NCBI GenBank assembly: GCA_013399855.1
Contig: VXAY01006698.1
Location: forward strand, 973,970 to 1,037,969
Source of the DNA: Oxyruncus cristatus
Lineage: Eukaryota; Chordata; Aves; Passeriformes; Cotingidae
DNA length: 64,000 bases
Direction: 5' to 3'
Below the pieces are notes generated by a model. It saw only the letters and a list, made by a program, of their open reading frames with translations. It made no database searches and was not told where the DNA came from. A program made the position numbers and the translations under genes. The stretch's first letter is position 1. Each line of letters starts with the position of its first letter. Below, piece by piece: positions 51,701-64,000 of the stretch.

Positions 51701-54700
51701 ATGCCTTAGTAAATGCCTTAGTATCTTGCATGGTAACAATTAACACAGATTTACTCCAGAGTTACAGGTAGCAAGTAAAGATGGAGTATCACAACACACA
51801 GCAGAAAATGTTGCCAAATGCAGTTAGGGAAATGTTTTCAATATTAGTATGCATAGTTAAAGTGGATTAAAGAGTGTATGAGAGATTGTGGGAATTGTGG
51901 TATATCTACAGAAGAATTTATCAAGGAGTGACTCTCATGCCATCCCATCTCCCCATGATATTTTTGCATAAGTAATGCAGATTCTAGTTATTTACATTGT
52001 TTCTTCTGTCAAACCATAATTATGTAGAGGTTGTTTTTGCAGTGGAAGCCATTGTAAAAATCAGCTGGTCTGTTTTTATTTCACTGCTGTTACTCGGTGT
52101 TCTCATCATAGAATCTAGGCTGAAGCTCTTCTGTTTATACTGAAACTGAGCAGGATTGACACAAGCTATGCCTAAGGCAGAGCCACCACCCTCTCATCTT
52201 CTCACTGAATAGAATCTTCTCTGTCTTGTCCCCCTTCTTATTTTGCAGTGCTTTGGTGGTGTACTTTGGGGGTCAGAAACATTTTAAAAGTTTGCGTGAA
52301 GCACAATAGAATGAAGGCCCAATAGTGTGAGTTCTCAGGACTGCTGAAATATCAGTGGCCAGTAACAATCTGAAGAATAATGACAAAGCTTTTGAGTTCT
52401 TTGAACTTTTTATTTTACATCTGTATCTTCTTTTCTTACTTCTAAAGTGACCTTCCCTACAGCTTAGGGTCCCATCTTTCTGGATAGTATGCAGACCACC
52501 CTGATAATATGCCACTTGGCCTGTAGAGTTTGTTGCCAAACGTGGCGTAAGTAAGGGTAAAAATGAGTAAGTTTTAAGGAAGAGGATGTGAAATAGAAAG
52601 CAAACTAAACTGTTGTGCCTTGTATGAAATCTCTTTTTTTTTTTTTTTGAGGTCATTAATTTGATTAGTTATAATGCCATGTTGTCTTTTTTTCATAATC
52701 TAGCTTTATGCATTATATAGGTAACACAGATGAATGCAAGTAGATTCATATCTGAGGGACCTGGACCTAAACCTAAACCCTCAATTTTCTAGCCAATATC
52801 AGAGCAAGTTTTGTGTGAGCTATGTTCAGAGCTATACAGTTCAAGTAAGTATTCAGTTGGATCTAGAGCCAGAGTAAACTGTTTTTTACATTATTTCACA
52901 CAGCCTTCTCCTGGATAAATTGGCAAGATACAGGTTGGATAGGTGGCCTGTGAGATAGCTAGGAAACTGGTTAACAGACCAGAGTGATTGATTGTTTTTA
53001 CTCAGGCAGGTAGCCTGTCACAAATGGGGACTCCCAGGGGTCAATACTGGACCCTACACTGTTTAATATCTTCATAAGTGATCTGGATGATGGAATTGAC
53101 AGCACTGTCAACCTGCTTGCTGATGGCACCAATCCAGGTGGTGAGGTGGACAATTCAGAAGGGTAAGCCATCTTAGAGAAACCTGGACAGGCTGGTAGGG
53201 TGGGCTGTCAAGAACAGTATGAATATTAACAATGACAAATGAAAAATCCTCCACCTGGGACAGAATACCAAAGCATGCAGTACAGGTGAGATCTGCGTGG
53301 CTGGGGAGCAGCCTTGCTGGAAGGGACCTGGGGGCCTGATGAGCAACAAGCTGAACACGAGTCAGCAGTGTGCTGCTGCAGCAATGAAGGTAGATCAAAT
53401 CCTGAGCTGCATCCACAGGGACATTACTAGCTGAGATGGAGATGCAATCATCCCACTCTGCTCAGTGCTTGTGAGGCTGCACTTGGAGTGCTGTGTCCCA
53501 TTCTGGCCTCCACAAATCAAGAAAGATGTGGACAGACTGGGGAGGATCCAAAAGAAGACTACAAAGATGATCAAAGGGCTGGAGAATCTGCCCTGTGAGA
53601 AAGGATTGAAGGAGGTTCATCTTCCTGGAGAAGAGAATGCTTGGGGGGAACTTCATCACAGGATTCTAATATTTCAAGGGTGGCTACAAAGAGGATGGAG
53701 CCTCTCTCTTCACAAGGAGCTGTGTGGAAAAAAACAGGGGGCAACAGATACAAGTTGCACTGCGAGAAGTTAAATCTCAATATAAGAAAGAAATTTTTAG
53801 AGTGAGAACAATTGTTCACTGGAAATAACTTCCCCAGAGATGAGGTAGAGTCCTTATCACTGGAGGTTTTAAAGATGCAATTGAACAGAGTGCTTGATAA
53901 GTTTATCTAGGTTCCCTTTCCCATGTACGGTTGGACCAGATGATCTTTTGAGGTCACTTCCAACCCTGACTGTTCAATGATTCTGAGATTGTTTCTACAA
54001 GTAAATTGTTTTGTGACCTTGAATTCTAATGAATGTCAACCTCTCTTCCCCTCCTCTCTGTCCTGCTCCTTTCGAGGCAGGACTGCCTCAACACGGATCA
54101 GCATTACTGCAGCTCCTACCCATGAGGCCAGTGGCCAACACGTGGCCAACCCAGGAGGACTGTAATGAGATGATTGTTTTTTCTTGGTCTAAGTGGTCCT
54201 CCCAGCAAACTTTTGAATCAGTTGTCAGTACCAGCCTAGCCTGACTGGTACTGACAGTGGATCAGGGGCACTGCCCAGTCACTTCATTTTCTACCCATGA
54301 CTTTCTTTGAAATGACAAGTTTTCATAAATGAAGCTGTAAAGAACGAAGTGAAGAAAAGTAGAAATAAAATTCAGAACAGAATCCATACTTCAGCATCTA
54401 CAAATTGATTTGGTTTCTTTTTCACTAGATCTGGAGATCAGTTTCAATTCTCCATTTTAATTACTACTTTTTGTAGATGTCTTTAAAGTATTGATACTAT
54501 GCTGTGAACTGTGGCAATGCTAGGAAACGTTTTAAAAAGTCTGCTGGTTCTACAAGAAGCTGTGTGGTCTGGCTCTGTTCCAAAACAAGTCTTGTTACTT
54601 GTCCTGAGACACACAGTTAGAAACATACGTTTGTCTTGATTACTCGAAATATAGTTCACTAATTAGTTGATGTCAGTTCTAGTTTGGCAATTTGGCAGTG

Positions 54701-57700
54701 AGAAATGTTTTTTTCGCTTATGTTCAGTTGATTCAGAGCATGAGAGAAAGCTTAGTTGTTCACCTCGGGTATAAAACAAGAGTTATCTAGGCTTTACTGA
54801 TTAAAGGAAACCATCCATATGCTGAATCTTTTTATATGCAGTTAATTACTGCCATATGGAAAGAAATCTTACATCATTCCTCGTAGGTACACTATCCAGT
54901 ACTGCAGGCTGAGCAGACCTAGGAATTTATTTTAATTGTTAATGGTAGGTTTAATACCTCTTACAAACTGGAAATGCCAGGAAATAATTGGTATCTCAGT
55001 TCATGGGAGTGTTTATCTTTTAGATGGCCCTCACACAAACTATAAACAGTCTAAATACTAATGCTGGAAAGACCAATTTACATCAGTACTTAATGTTAGT
55101 GGTCTATACTTAGCTCTTCCTTGTGTTTCCCATGAGGGCAATTTCACAGTGAGAGCAGCAGGAATGAGCACTGCTCATGGCAAGCCATTAGAAGTACTTT
55201 TTTAATATTTGAAAACAGAATAAAATATTATGGGTAGAAAGTCCTTAAATGATGGAAACATCTAGAGCATTTTACCTGTACTTGGACCCTTGTTGATTGA
55301 GTATATATAGTATTGAATTGGTGCTAGTACTGCTATTTTGAAGTGGCTAAAAAATATCACACTGTTCTACATCAGTTCATGAGCTGCTCCAAGAAGTCTG
55401 TAGCAATGGATGAGAGTGTTGTCATTGCTGGCAGTCAGATTTGAAATAGCCCTTGTGATCTGCTTCCTTTCAAATAAAACCAGGGGCTAATCTTAACATC
55501 TAGTTGTTGGTGAGGTAAGATGCTTCACGTTCTAGAGACTACAACATTGCTTGGCTGCTGTGATCAATTGGTTATTTTATATATTATGATAATAATTATG
55601 TACAGAAAGGTAATATAAATGTAGTAAATATATTGGTTAGTTTAGTACAGGCTCAGGACATTAAATCATCTCACCTTCTAAGTCACTGCTTTTTGCTTGT
55701 GCAGGAAATCATCAAGGATTTGAGGAAAGTAATGTTTTTAATTGGCACTTATTTCACTTGCTCTGAAAGGTCTTTTTACATGTAATTAACTAAACCTGTT
55801 GACTCTGAGATATTTTGAAGCCCTGTGTGCTTGGTACTCATGCTGATAATGGGCAATTTCAGACTTGAATGAATTTATAATCTTATTGAAGGCACACGTT
55901 TCCTCTGTAGGAAACCTTGTGAGTTACAATTTAGCTGTGTCTGTCTTTATCTGGGAGAGAACTGGGACCATCAGGTCTCCAATATGGGTCCTTTGTTACA
56001 TTAATCCTGTAATTTCACTGCTGACTTTTAGATGTTGGATGTGTTCTTCGGCACTGCAGCTAGGTCTGATGAACCCCTCACTAGGGAAGCTGCACGTTTA
56101 GGTTCGCAGTAGTCAACTCTAGGTTTGGGATGTGGTGAAAAGGCTGCAATCTCAGCCGCAAGCAGGTATGTTCTGCTTGGTGCAGCAGTCCACATGGCTG
56201 GTACTGACATGCTGGGACCAGGGAGGGATGTCTGAAATTTCCTTCCAGTAGAGGGAATGGGAGCTGGAAGGAATGGCTTAGAGGGCATATGGACAAAGAC
56301 TCATAGGAGCACTCTGGAAGGACTTCCTTAGTAATTTTTTGCAGGTTGCCCCAGGATACAACCATGGAGAGAATGACACATTGCAGAGATGGAAATTAAA
56401 TTGAGATTATTGTCCACGTTTGATCATGAATAACAGTAGCATATGTTTTTCACAACTAGGATTGTTTTCAGTTCCAAACATATACTACTGCAGTAAGACT
56501 TGTCATATATTTTCATACAACTGCAGAATGGTTGAGGTTGGAGGGGACTCTCGAGGTTTCTGGAGGGGAGAAGGACTAGGGTGGTAGGGATTAGGTGTTC
56601 TCTTGCTTTCATTTTTAAAGAAGGGTGTGCTTAAAAGCTGGTAGCTCTGGGTTCTCCACTCTCCATAACTTGTCTAAGCTTACAGAAGTCAAGCTTTTGA
56701 CTTTTTCTTTTTAATGGAGCAGTGGCTCTGCGTACAACAAAGCCAAACAACTAGATTCCTTGCCAAATCATTTACAGAATTATTTTTAAGAATATGTGTT
56801 GCTTTCTCACATTGTCCTTTAATGAAAGAGTCAGTAGCGGCATCTCACAGCTTTGTGCATAGCATATGGTTACAAGAGTAACTGTAAAATCAGGGGATCC
56901 TGAGATCACTCCTTGTTGAATCTGTCAGCTTTCAGTACTGTCTCCTAAGCTGAAACTGATTCAACCTGTTAAGTGAGAATTTAATTTTTCTCTAGTTTTA
57001 CCTCATAATTGTTTCAGTGCATCTTGCAGTGTTCTTTCAGTCCTCTTCAGTTTTTTTCTCCCATTCCTGAAGCCATGACCCCTGTGGTGTAACTGTTGTG
57101 AGTCACACAGCTAGAAAAGAAAACAAGTGTGCTGTGGCATGTGCATGACCATTGGGGTCATGGGTTGAGGAATGGGAAACTTATATGCTCCAGAGCTTGT
57201 TTACTGCAGATTTGATGATCCACAAAGATTTATGAAAGAATGCTTTTTGTAGTATTGCCTATAGCAGCACCTACGTCCTTTCTTGTAAGTAACAGTGATG
57301 TCTGGACTCCTCTCAGACAGCTCATGGGTCCCAACTAGCCCTTTCTGAGAGCTGGGGACAGGTAGCATGCATGCAAGCTCTGAGCATTAGCAATCTATAG
57401 GCTGTGACTGCTTTTGTTAAAGAACTGGTCCAGTTTCATTGCTGCCATCTACTGAAACTTGAGTTTTCCACCTCAATGAGCAGACTAGTGGGAAGCAGAG
57501 TTTTGCAGATGAGGTCTGAAATGCCACAGTACTGTTAAAATTAATAACAAAAATTGGCCCCCTCGCCCGCCCCATCAGGACTTCCAAAATGTATGTTCGG
57601 TTATTTTGTTACTTAAAGTTCAGCTTCCTGTGCACCTTAAGTGGTCCTAACTAATACTCTTTCTGTAGCTATTAATTCTTTTGCTGCTGATGTGTTTGTC

Positions 57701-58304
57701 TCTGATACAGCTCTTCCTGGTACCTCCTGTTTTCTGAGCAGTAATGCATGAATGTGTTTAGCTTTTTTGTGTTGTCTTTAGTACAAAAACATATGTTCTT
57801 TCTTTGTGATAATGAAAACTTCTATATATACTTCAGAAAAGCCTTATAATGTAATATTTTGGGGGGAAAAGTGATCTCATTTGCTAAATTGAATTTGAAA
57901 AATGCTTATTACCAAAAAAAAGCCTTCTTTTCTAGTACTGGTTAAATGCTGTAGAAATTGCAGGGTTCACTACATACTTGGTCAGAAGGCAAAGCGTATT
58001 TGTTCCTATAATTAATATGGCATATATTCATAGAATAAAAGCACTCCACAGTCTGATATGTTATATATAGGAGTGCCTGGGCACCAATGAAATATGAGAA
58101 ATTGTATGGTGGCCTTAATGACCAATTCTTTTTATTCTTTTTCTTCTAAGGCTTGTATGATTTTACACTTGTTTAAAAAATGTCTTTTCCCCTTCCCCTC
58201 TTAAAGGTAGAGACCTGTGGGTTCTTGTTCTGGGAAGGTTTCCAACCCATCATAATATTGGCATTCCAGAGTTCAAGTATGTTGCTAATATGCATGGGGA
58301 TGAG
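39702..58304 (+). CDS. CPM: Carboxypeptidase M, 5' portion (three coding exons; gene continues past window)
   Basis: CPM is a GPI-anchored, extracellular M14 (N/E subfamily) zinc carboxypeptidase that removes C-terminal Arg or Lys from peptides such as kinins and anaphylatoxins. The proposed coding segments are 39702-39719, 39867-40017 and 58207-58304, joined in phase 0 and then phase 1, giving 89 residues. Residues 1-20 form a signal peptide with a hydrophobic core around [12 protein letters not shown] and likely cleavage after A19 or T20. The mature start TLDFKYHH and the segment [14 protein letters not shown] match the start of vertebrate CPM closely. Exon 3 encodes [13 protein letters not shown] and ends in [14 protein letters not shown], where H86 and E89 are the first two zinc ligands (HxxE). 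Human CPM is 443 residues, so about 80% of the protein lies beyond 64,000. The second zinc histidine, catalytic Glu, transthyretin-like domain and GPI signal are not in the window. Family identity is very secure. The exact start codon is inferred from splice signals. Confidence 0.93.
39867..40017 (+). CDS. CPM: CPM coding exon 2 (signal peptide core and mature N-terminus)
   Basis: The acceptor follows a pyrimidine run (ccctttctttctag|GAC) and the donor is GAAG|gtaagg. The exon is 151 nt, 50 codons plus one base, so it ends in phase 1. It encodes the hydrophobic signal core, then [17 protein letters not shown] and [15 protein letters not shown], which is the conserved N-terminal part of the M14 fold in CPM. 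The preceding intron is only 147 bp and lies wholly inside the CpG island. Confidence 0.95.
42236..43032 (-). repeat. CR1 LINE copy (reverse transcriptase region), interrupted
   Basis: The reverse complement reads through the CR1 3' part (42236-42420) and then the reverse transcriptase coding region. One minus-strand stretch encodes LDLSKAFN, the conserved LINE RT motif, at about 42920-42950. The + strand holds the antisense of the CR1 'GPVLFNI' segment near 42575-42610. The copy is old and divergent. It is split by a second CR1 in the opposite orientation at about 42737-42920. The right edge near 43032 is approximate. Confidence 0.82.
42737..42920 (+). repeat. CR1 LINE 3' fragment nested in another CR1
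   Basis: The sense strand carries CACTGGAACAGGCTGCTCAG, then TTGGACCAGCTGACCTC, and ends CTGATTCTGTGATTCTG, the avian CR1 3' tail. On both sides the sequence is antisense CR1 from the older element: host sequence resumes at AAAGCCTTGCTAAGGTCAAG. This shows an insertion into the older copy. It is severely 5'-truncated, to about 180 bp. Confidence 0.85.
51504..51556. other. Assembly gap (53 N) inside a T homopolymer
   Basis: A run of 53 N is flanked by 13 or more T on the left and 8 T on the right. The gap probably reflects an unresolved poly-T tract, and the true length is unknown. Confidence 0.97.
52920..53990 (+). repeat. CR1 LINE copy of about 1.07 kb, 5'-truncated
   Basis: It contains sense CR1 landmarks in order: GGGGTCAATACTGGACC with the downstream TTTAATATCTTCATAAGTGA of the RT region (53037-53082), TTGGAGTGCTGTGTCCCATTC (53484-53504), GAGAAGAGAATGCTTGG (53629-53645), and a 3' end CAATGATTCTGAGATT (53975-53990). 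Many stops and indels mean no intact reverse transcriptase. The short ORFs here on either strand are leftovers of the element. Confidence 0.9.
56512..56560 (-). repeat. Probable short CR1 3'-end relic
   Basis: The + strand reads CTGCAGAATGGTTGAGGTTGG followed by AGGGGACTCTCGAGGT, resembling the reverse complement of the avian CR1 terminus (ATAGAATGGTTTGGGTTGG...). Only about 50 bp are recognisable. Confidence 0.5.
58207..58304 (+). CDS. CPM: CPM coding exon 3 (first zinc-binding motif)
   Basis: A strong pyrimidine tract (58182-58202) precedes ttaaag|GTAGAG. The donor is GATGAG|gtacgt. The exon is 98 nt, and with the single base carried from exon 2 it gives 33 codons, ending in phase 0. The protein runs from [10 protein letters not shown] to [15 protein letters not shown] is the HxxE zinc-binding motif of M14 carboxypeptidases. 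The next coding exon should begin with TVGREL or similar, and I found no such segment between 58305 and 64000. Confidence 0.96.
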
Positions 58305-61300
58305 GTACGTTTCAATTTTTGCAATGTCATTTATACCAAATACACTTACCAGGGGTTTAGAGTGAACTTTTCTCTGGCATGTGCTGCTTATTATTGAGGT
58401 ATGCCATAACTCAAAGAGGACATAACATGCGTGTATTTCTTGAGGAATTTTAAGAATAAAGTTCCCTTGTTTTGGTGGAAAGGCTTTAGCAGACCTTACA
58501 TCATAGTCAACAGTCCTACAATCCTACATCCAAGACCTCTCTTAAGCAGAGAGCTTTGTCTTCTCCAAGTGATAAAACCCAGAGGCTTTAACTTTCCTGG
58601 CAATGAGTCAGATTCAGTAGTTTGCTTGCACATTATTATTGCGTATGCATGGAATATGATTGCTAGAACTCTTCAAATACATCCTAAGATTAAATAACAA
58701 TTGCTGTGAAGCATCAAATTATTTATTTTAGGCAGAAAATTTGTCTTGGAAACCTTAAGCTAGGAACACCTAAATTCACCTGAGATAACACAGTGAATAG
58801 AAAACAAAAAGCAATTCCAAAGCAGTTAACTTGCTCTGGGATGAATGCTCTCTTATTAATGATAAATAAGAAAATGGTGATTATAAGCCTTCCTGGTGCA
58901 GGCTGGATCAGAAAGAATCAAAGCTTCACTCTCCTCTTTAGTACTTTCTTGCTTTCTATTTCCCTTATTCTTTAGCTTTACCTGCTGATATTAGTCATGT
59001 TCAGGATAAGTTTAAACTACTCAATATATTTTTATACAGTTTTCATGTGAGGGTTAAATAATTTAACAGGAGTGTGTGTGTGTGTATATATATATGTGCT
59101 AGCCTGTGAATTCCCAAAACTAAGAAAAATACATGTAGTAGGAAGTGCATCCTGTGTAAAGGGCAATGTATCACAAGTTATTACTATTAACAATACTGTG
59201 TGAGAGCACTTGCACGCCTACAGGCACTTGTGACATTTTGTGCCAAGAATTTTCCCCAAGTTAGACTAGTTTCACCTTGTTTGACAGTGGCTACGCTCAA
59301 AGTGCTGCTGGAAATTTGACTGATTTGGAATTTAACTCTGCGTGGGAAGGAGCTGATTCATGGTTTCAGATGTGTTACTGGATGCCCAAGACAGGGTTTG
59401 CAGCTTCTGAAACTTGTTTTGTGTCAGCAGGGGAGTATGTGGTGCCTTGGAACTGAGGATCCATACGACAGTCCCTGCTGAAGGGAATTGCAAACCTATG
59501 GCTATAGATCACTTAGCTTTGATGGGAAGGAGGGAGAGAGCAAGATCCGATCTCATCCAGAATGGCATGACTGTCATGTCCAATGTTGCTGCGCTGCAAA
59601 AAGCCACAATGAAGCACCCGTGCCATTATCGCTGCCCAGCTGGATAGTACAAGGAGCTCTGAACTTAGAAACAAGCACCGTTTGCATATCCATGGGGTTG
59701 GGAGTTGCTGCAGATTGGCAACTCAGATTATTGCCTAGGATCTAAGTATTTTATTGTCTTCATGAGGAAATCAGGCAAGAGTTTGGCACTGTGTCTGACT
59801 TTAAAACAGTCAGTCTGAGCAGGGTTGATCCTTGAAGTGCCTGGGTACCATATAGCACTGAGTGGCCTGCTATGTACTCACTTGTTCACTAGACCAAGCA
59901 TGCATCTAGGGAACGTTCTGGAAATACAGCTGTTCTTCCTTTCAGGCCCTCATGATGATCTCTGCCTAATGGGGTTTTTTTGTGCATACATATAATGCAC
60001 AGTTGGTGTTTGTTTTTTATCTGATCATAAATGTATTTCAGATGTCAGGAAATGAATTCCTCATATAGAGAGGCATTGGAGAATTTGAATTTTTTTTCCC
60101 CATAATCTAAGATTCTGCTGGATAGTCACTGGGAATAGATTCAACTACCCCCTCAATATATTAAGCAGATAAGTTTTGCCCTAATTGTATGACAAATTTC
60201 AATTTGTGTGCCAAAGTCTTTCATAAATTCAAACTGTGGGATTAGGACTTCATTGATCCAGTCAGATTTTTTGTGCTTCAGTGACACTTTCCATAAATGA
60301 TACAAAATGAGAAGTTCTGTTCTCAAATGTTGTTTGGTCATGCTGCCTTTCTAACCTCTCATGATCACAAAAATGATACTTGAGTTAGCTGGCCAGCTGC
60401 TCCTAAAACACAAAAGTTGGGAAGTATCCTGAGCTGAATGTGTGTGGGCTGTTCACACATGCTGCTGGAAAAAACTCTGGGTTATTTGGAGAGTTGCCCA
60501 ATAGGGAAGTTCTAATAAAATAATGTGAGCACACAATTCTAGGAAAAGAGTTGTTTTTTTTCAGAACTGGCTGATTTTTTCCTAATACCGTAAGATGTAA
60601 CCAGCCAAGGTTTAAAAGACTTGCTTTTATGTTCATTATTGCCAAATAAAGTGAACTTCTGCCCCAGATTCACAGAGAGACAACAAAAGACTTCTCCTGT
60701 TCTTTGTGTGACTCTATGAAGTTGGACACCATCTTTAGCAGTACTTCTTGTTTAACCCAAGCCAGATTAATTTAAACTGACTCATCAAAATGGCACTAAT
60801 AGACTGCACAAAATGCATAAGCCTGTGAAATGTTAATAGAGTCTGCACTGGGGAAGGTGAGGGAGAGTTTGCCTGCTGCTCTGGGGCAGCTCCCATTCTG
60901 AATTAGGCAGCAGCTTCTCTTGTCCCAGCCTCATACTCTTGCTTGAAAGATCTTCTCTTTCTCAGTCTGCACACTCACACATTCTTCTCTGGGGAAGAAC
61001 TGATTCCACTTAACATCGACCACAACCAAAGACCTAAACAACCCGAAGTCATAAATGGAGTAGAACTATCACCTTTGGACCAGCTGTGCCAGGGACTTGA
61101 GTCCATTCTATACAACTGAACCATAGGATCTAATTGGAAGGCTGTTCCTCAACCGTATAAATCACAGCAGGGAAATCCTTTGAGGAGAAGTATGTCTGAA
61201 CAAACTGTAAACTACCTGTGTGTTTCTACTTGTTCCCCTTAATGTGATAAGTATATGGTTTTCTTAACTTTCTGCAGCTACAGTGTAACTGGGCCATCAC

Positions 61301-64000
61301 AAGATAACATCTTTCTCAGGATGGCAATGCTGATACCAATCCTTTTCTCCTAAAGCATCCACTTCTGATTGCTTTACTTTCTTAGTGTAACAGTGTTTTG
61401 CCTCTTTCAGTATGTGAAACTGAGCCTGAACTGATAGATATGAGCTAACCTACATGAAAGGATGTGTTTGTCTTGCTGGCTTATCTGGTGAAATAAGTTA
61501 AAGCACCTATATCCTATTTGCCATGTCATCATAGACATAGTCATATCCACAATAAGGTTTCCTGAGATAGGGCATGACATAAGTTTTTTGAGATATTAGG
61601 GCTTAGGTGAGTAAGGACGGGAGTAGCTTTATTTGTAATCAGTATAACTGAGACTTAAAACCCCCTAAACAACAAACTAATGACAAGACACTAATTGTTG
61701 TATAGAATTTCTCACTCCTATTTCCAAGAAAATAAATGGAAGCTGCATTTACACCACCAAGATACCACTATGGGAAAAAAAGGCAGGTTTTTTATCACCC
61801 AGTTGCACAGAGACAATTGTGTCCACATACTACAATCTGCTATAAGGAATTTTCAGCAAATATTCCTATATCCTTAGTACTATGCACTATATTATGGAAG
61901 TGGTGTGCAGGGAAATAATATGTGCTCTAGAAAATAAAAAAATATTTATTAAAAAAAATTGCATTGTGAACTGTTTTCCACCTGGCTTCAGTATAAGCTG
62001 ATGTGAAGAAGGTCAGAAGCACCAGAGGTTTCAAAATTTAAAGCAATCAAATCTCAGTGCTAACAACAGACTTTTAAAAAAGCTGGGTGCTGCTGAGATC
62101 TGTTTCAACACAGTTCAACACTGCCTTGCCCCAGTTACCTTTCTCCTTATCTTCCTCACACTCTTCTGTGTGGGAAAAGAAAAAGCTATCCATTTGTCAG
62201 CCAGGTGAAGCTTTGTGCTGAGAAGCATGTGGAATTTATCCAGGCAGTAACAACTTATACCAATTACTAGTTCAAAAGCAGACTTTATGTTGCCATTTCC
62301 TTCAGTGATAAACCACAGAACTGCACTTCCCTCTCATACATATGCTAGTCTCAGATTTTCATAGTGATTGCTGCAGTAGAAATGAATGGATGTGTGTCAA
62401 ACTATTTGCATAAACAACCACTTTAACACTGGTGTATTTTAGTAAAGAAGGACAAACACAGTGAGGTGTGTTGTAGCGGTGCATAAAAATTAATGCTGTA
62501 CAAGTGTTAGAAATAACATCTTGTAAGTGTGATATTTAAGTGGGAAACCAAGATGGACTACTGGTTTCTCTGCTCTAACTCCACTTCCTTAGGTGAGGTT
62601 GTGCCTGGTATGCTGAACTTAGGCCTGTAGAGCAGCTGGGGCTCAAGCAAGGAGACTGGCAAGACTGTGTTGCCCAGAAACAGGTCCTACCTGATGGTTT
62701 GGATCTTTCTTTCGACATCGTTCACCTTAAAAACCAGGCCATGTTTAAGGAAAGAATTTTAATAATAAAAATGGGCAGAGTTCATCCACCCATAGTCCCC
62801 TGGTTGTAGGTCTCTATCATGTGGTAACAACAGTGTTCTAAAACCGGGGTGCTGCAGTAAAGTGTTACAGTGCAGGTCCAATTGAAGCTAACCTTAATCT
62901 TCTAACTGGCTTCTTGAGTAAGCCCTCTGGTAGCCGAGCAGGGTGCTGACACAGCCATGCCAGAGGGGAGAGTCAGAAAGTTTAAGGGATATGTGTACAG
63001 AAAGAGCAGTCACACCCTTTTCTACAGCATTGATCCGTCCCTGACACACGCACACTTCTTCCTTCAAGAGTTCCGCTGAGGAACACTGAAAGCTTTTCCT
63101 GCTGACTTTCTCCCTTTGGGGCACAGGAGGGAACTGACAGCTGAAAGTGCACAGAGAAACTTAATGTCTAATTGCGTCTCTAGAGGTGAGAGAAAGGGCT
63201 TTCCTTTGCTTTGCTGTCACCCTTCATGTGAACTGCAGCAGAACAAAACACCTGGGCATCACCCTTGGGATACTGCAATTAAAACCAAATGTTCGTTATG
63301 TCTTCTCAAAGCCCCAGAGCATATAAATGCTGTCCCCTGCTCTTCTATCTCCATATGAGATTTGAGGCAGGTTAAGGTATCTGTCCTTGACTTTACTGTC
63401 AGCAACCTACATTCAGTGTATCCAGATCCTTTATTTGAAGCTCTGAAGTAAAACTCAGTAACTCATAACTCTTATCCACAGGTACAGCTGACCCCTGTAG
63501 TAACAGGGTGAAGCTTGACTGAGCAGCAGATGCTTTCCAAGGGCTTGATCACAACTTGAGCTATACTTTCCCAGAAACAAAGACTTTCCCTCTCCTATAG
63601 ACACCTCCAGATGTGCTTTCTCACGAAATGCAGGGTACTCTGGATCCAAATAAAACCACTCCTCTGCCACCTCACCAGAACAGTGATAATAAGTATACTC
63701 TTCCCTCAAGCGCAATGATAAAAGGACCGGTTCTCTTATGATAGAGATAATCTGAATTCTTTAATGTGCTGAGTACTTGGGTACAAAAATAGCTATACAA
63801 GGATTCCTGTAAAATAGGGTTAGTTTTTAAAATACTGTATACATAACTAAGTCTGGGGCTAACTTTTAAGTGCAAAGAATGTTACCTGTGAAAAACTGGT
63901 CATCTTTCATTCTTTGTCAATATTGTCCTTTTCTATTACCTTCTTTGTTACTTTTCTTTATCTTTTTTTCCCCCTTTCTTTTCCTGCTTCTCTACCCTTT
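58305..64000 (+). other. CPM: CPM intron 3, 5' part
   Basis: It starts with the donor gtacgt and continues to the window end. No downstream CPM coding segment, other gene or long repeat is recognised. There is a GT/AT microsatellite at 59072-59097, and the last 60 bp are strongly pyrimidine-rich. Confidence 0.85.
59072..59097. repeat. (GT)n(AT)n compound microsatellite
   Basis: A GT run of about seven units passes into TATATATATA and back to TGTG, in CPM intron 3. Confidence 0.85.

Larger units (their letters stand above)
40018..58206 (+). other. CPM: CPM intron 2 (18.2 kb)
   Basis: It is a phase 1 intron bounded by GAAG|gtaagg and cccctcttaaag|G. It contains the nested CR1 pair, the 53-N gap, the 1.07 kb CR1 and a short CR1 relic. 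No additional CPM exon is expected, since exons 2 and 3 encode contiguous parts of the family sequence (SVE-G-RDLW). The remaining sequence is AT-rich and shows nothing recognisable. Confidence 0.9.

Noticed and set aside
51465..51746. 93-codon minus frame spanning the N run
   Set aside because: It crosses undetermined bases and poly-Lys from the T homopolymer, so it cannot be assessed.
53108..53819. Frames of 61-102 codons at 53.1-53.8 kb
   Set aside because: They are fragments or antisense of the CR1 element at 52920-53990.
58305..64000. Search for CPM exon 4 (TVGREL...-like sequence)
   Set aside because: No + frame contains a match, so the next exon must lie beyond the window.

Overview
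This window looks like bird nuclear DNA: AT-rich, gene-poor, with several CR1 LINE fragments that carry the avian CR1 3' end, and one solo LTR. It holds the 5' end of a single recognisable protein-coding gene on the + strand, carboxypeptidase M (CPM), a GPI-anchored M14 zinc carboxypeptidase. I cannot name the species.

Layout: 1-39,400 is intergenic DNA upstream of CPM. It contains a false duplication around a single N (2252-2437), an about 1.18 kb solo LTR (16886-18066), a minus-strand CR1 (24906-25275), an unexplained low-stop reading frame just beyond it (25438-26458), and a CTCF-like site (37118-37130). About 39,460-40,125 is a CpG-island promoter. CPM coding exons lie at 39702-39719, 39867-40017 and 58207-58304. 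They encode the signal peptide and the first part of the catalytic domain, up to the zinc-binding HGDE motif. Intron 2 is 18.2 kb and contains a CR1 nested inside an opposite-strand CR1 (42236-43032), an N gap (51504-51556), and a roughly 1.07 kb CR1 (52920-53990). Intron 3 starts at 58305 and runs past the window end. The rest of CPM, including the second zinc histidine, the catalytic glutamate and the GPI signal, lies beyond 64,000.

In human, CPM lies between MDM2 and CPSF6, with a large gap upstream of its 5' end. The gene-poor 39 kb here fits that arrangement, but no flanking gene is visible to confirm it. I found no tRNA, rRNA, CRISPR array or multi-gene system. The more interesting signals are the split signal peptide and overlapping upstream ORF of CPM, the nested CR1s, and the decayed reading frame near 25.4-26.5 kb.
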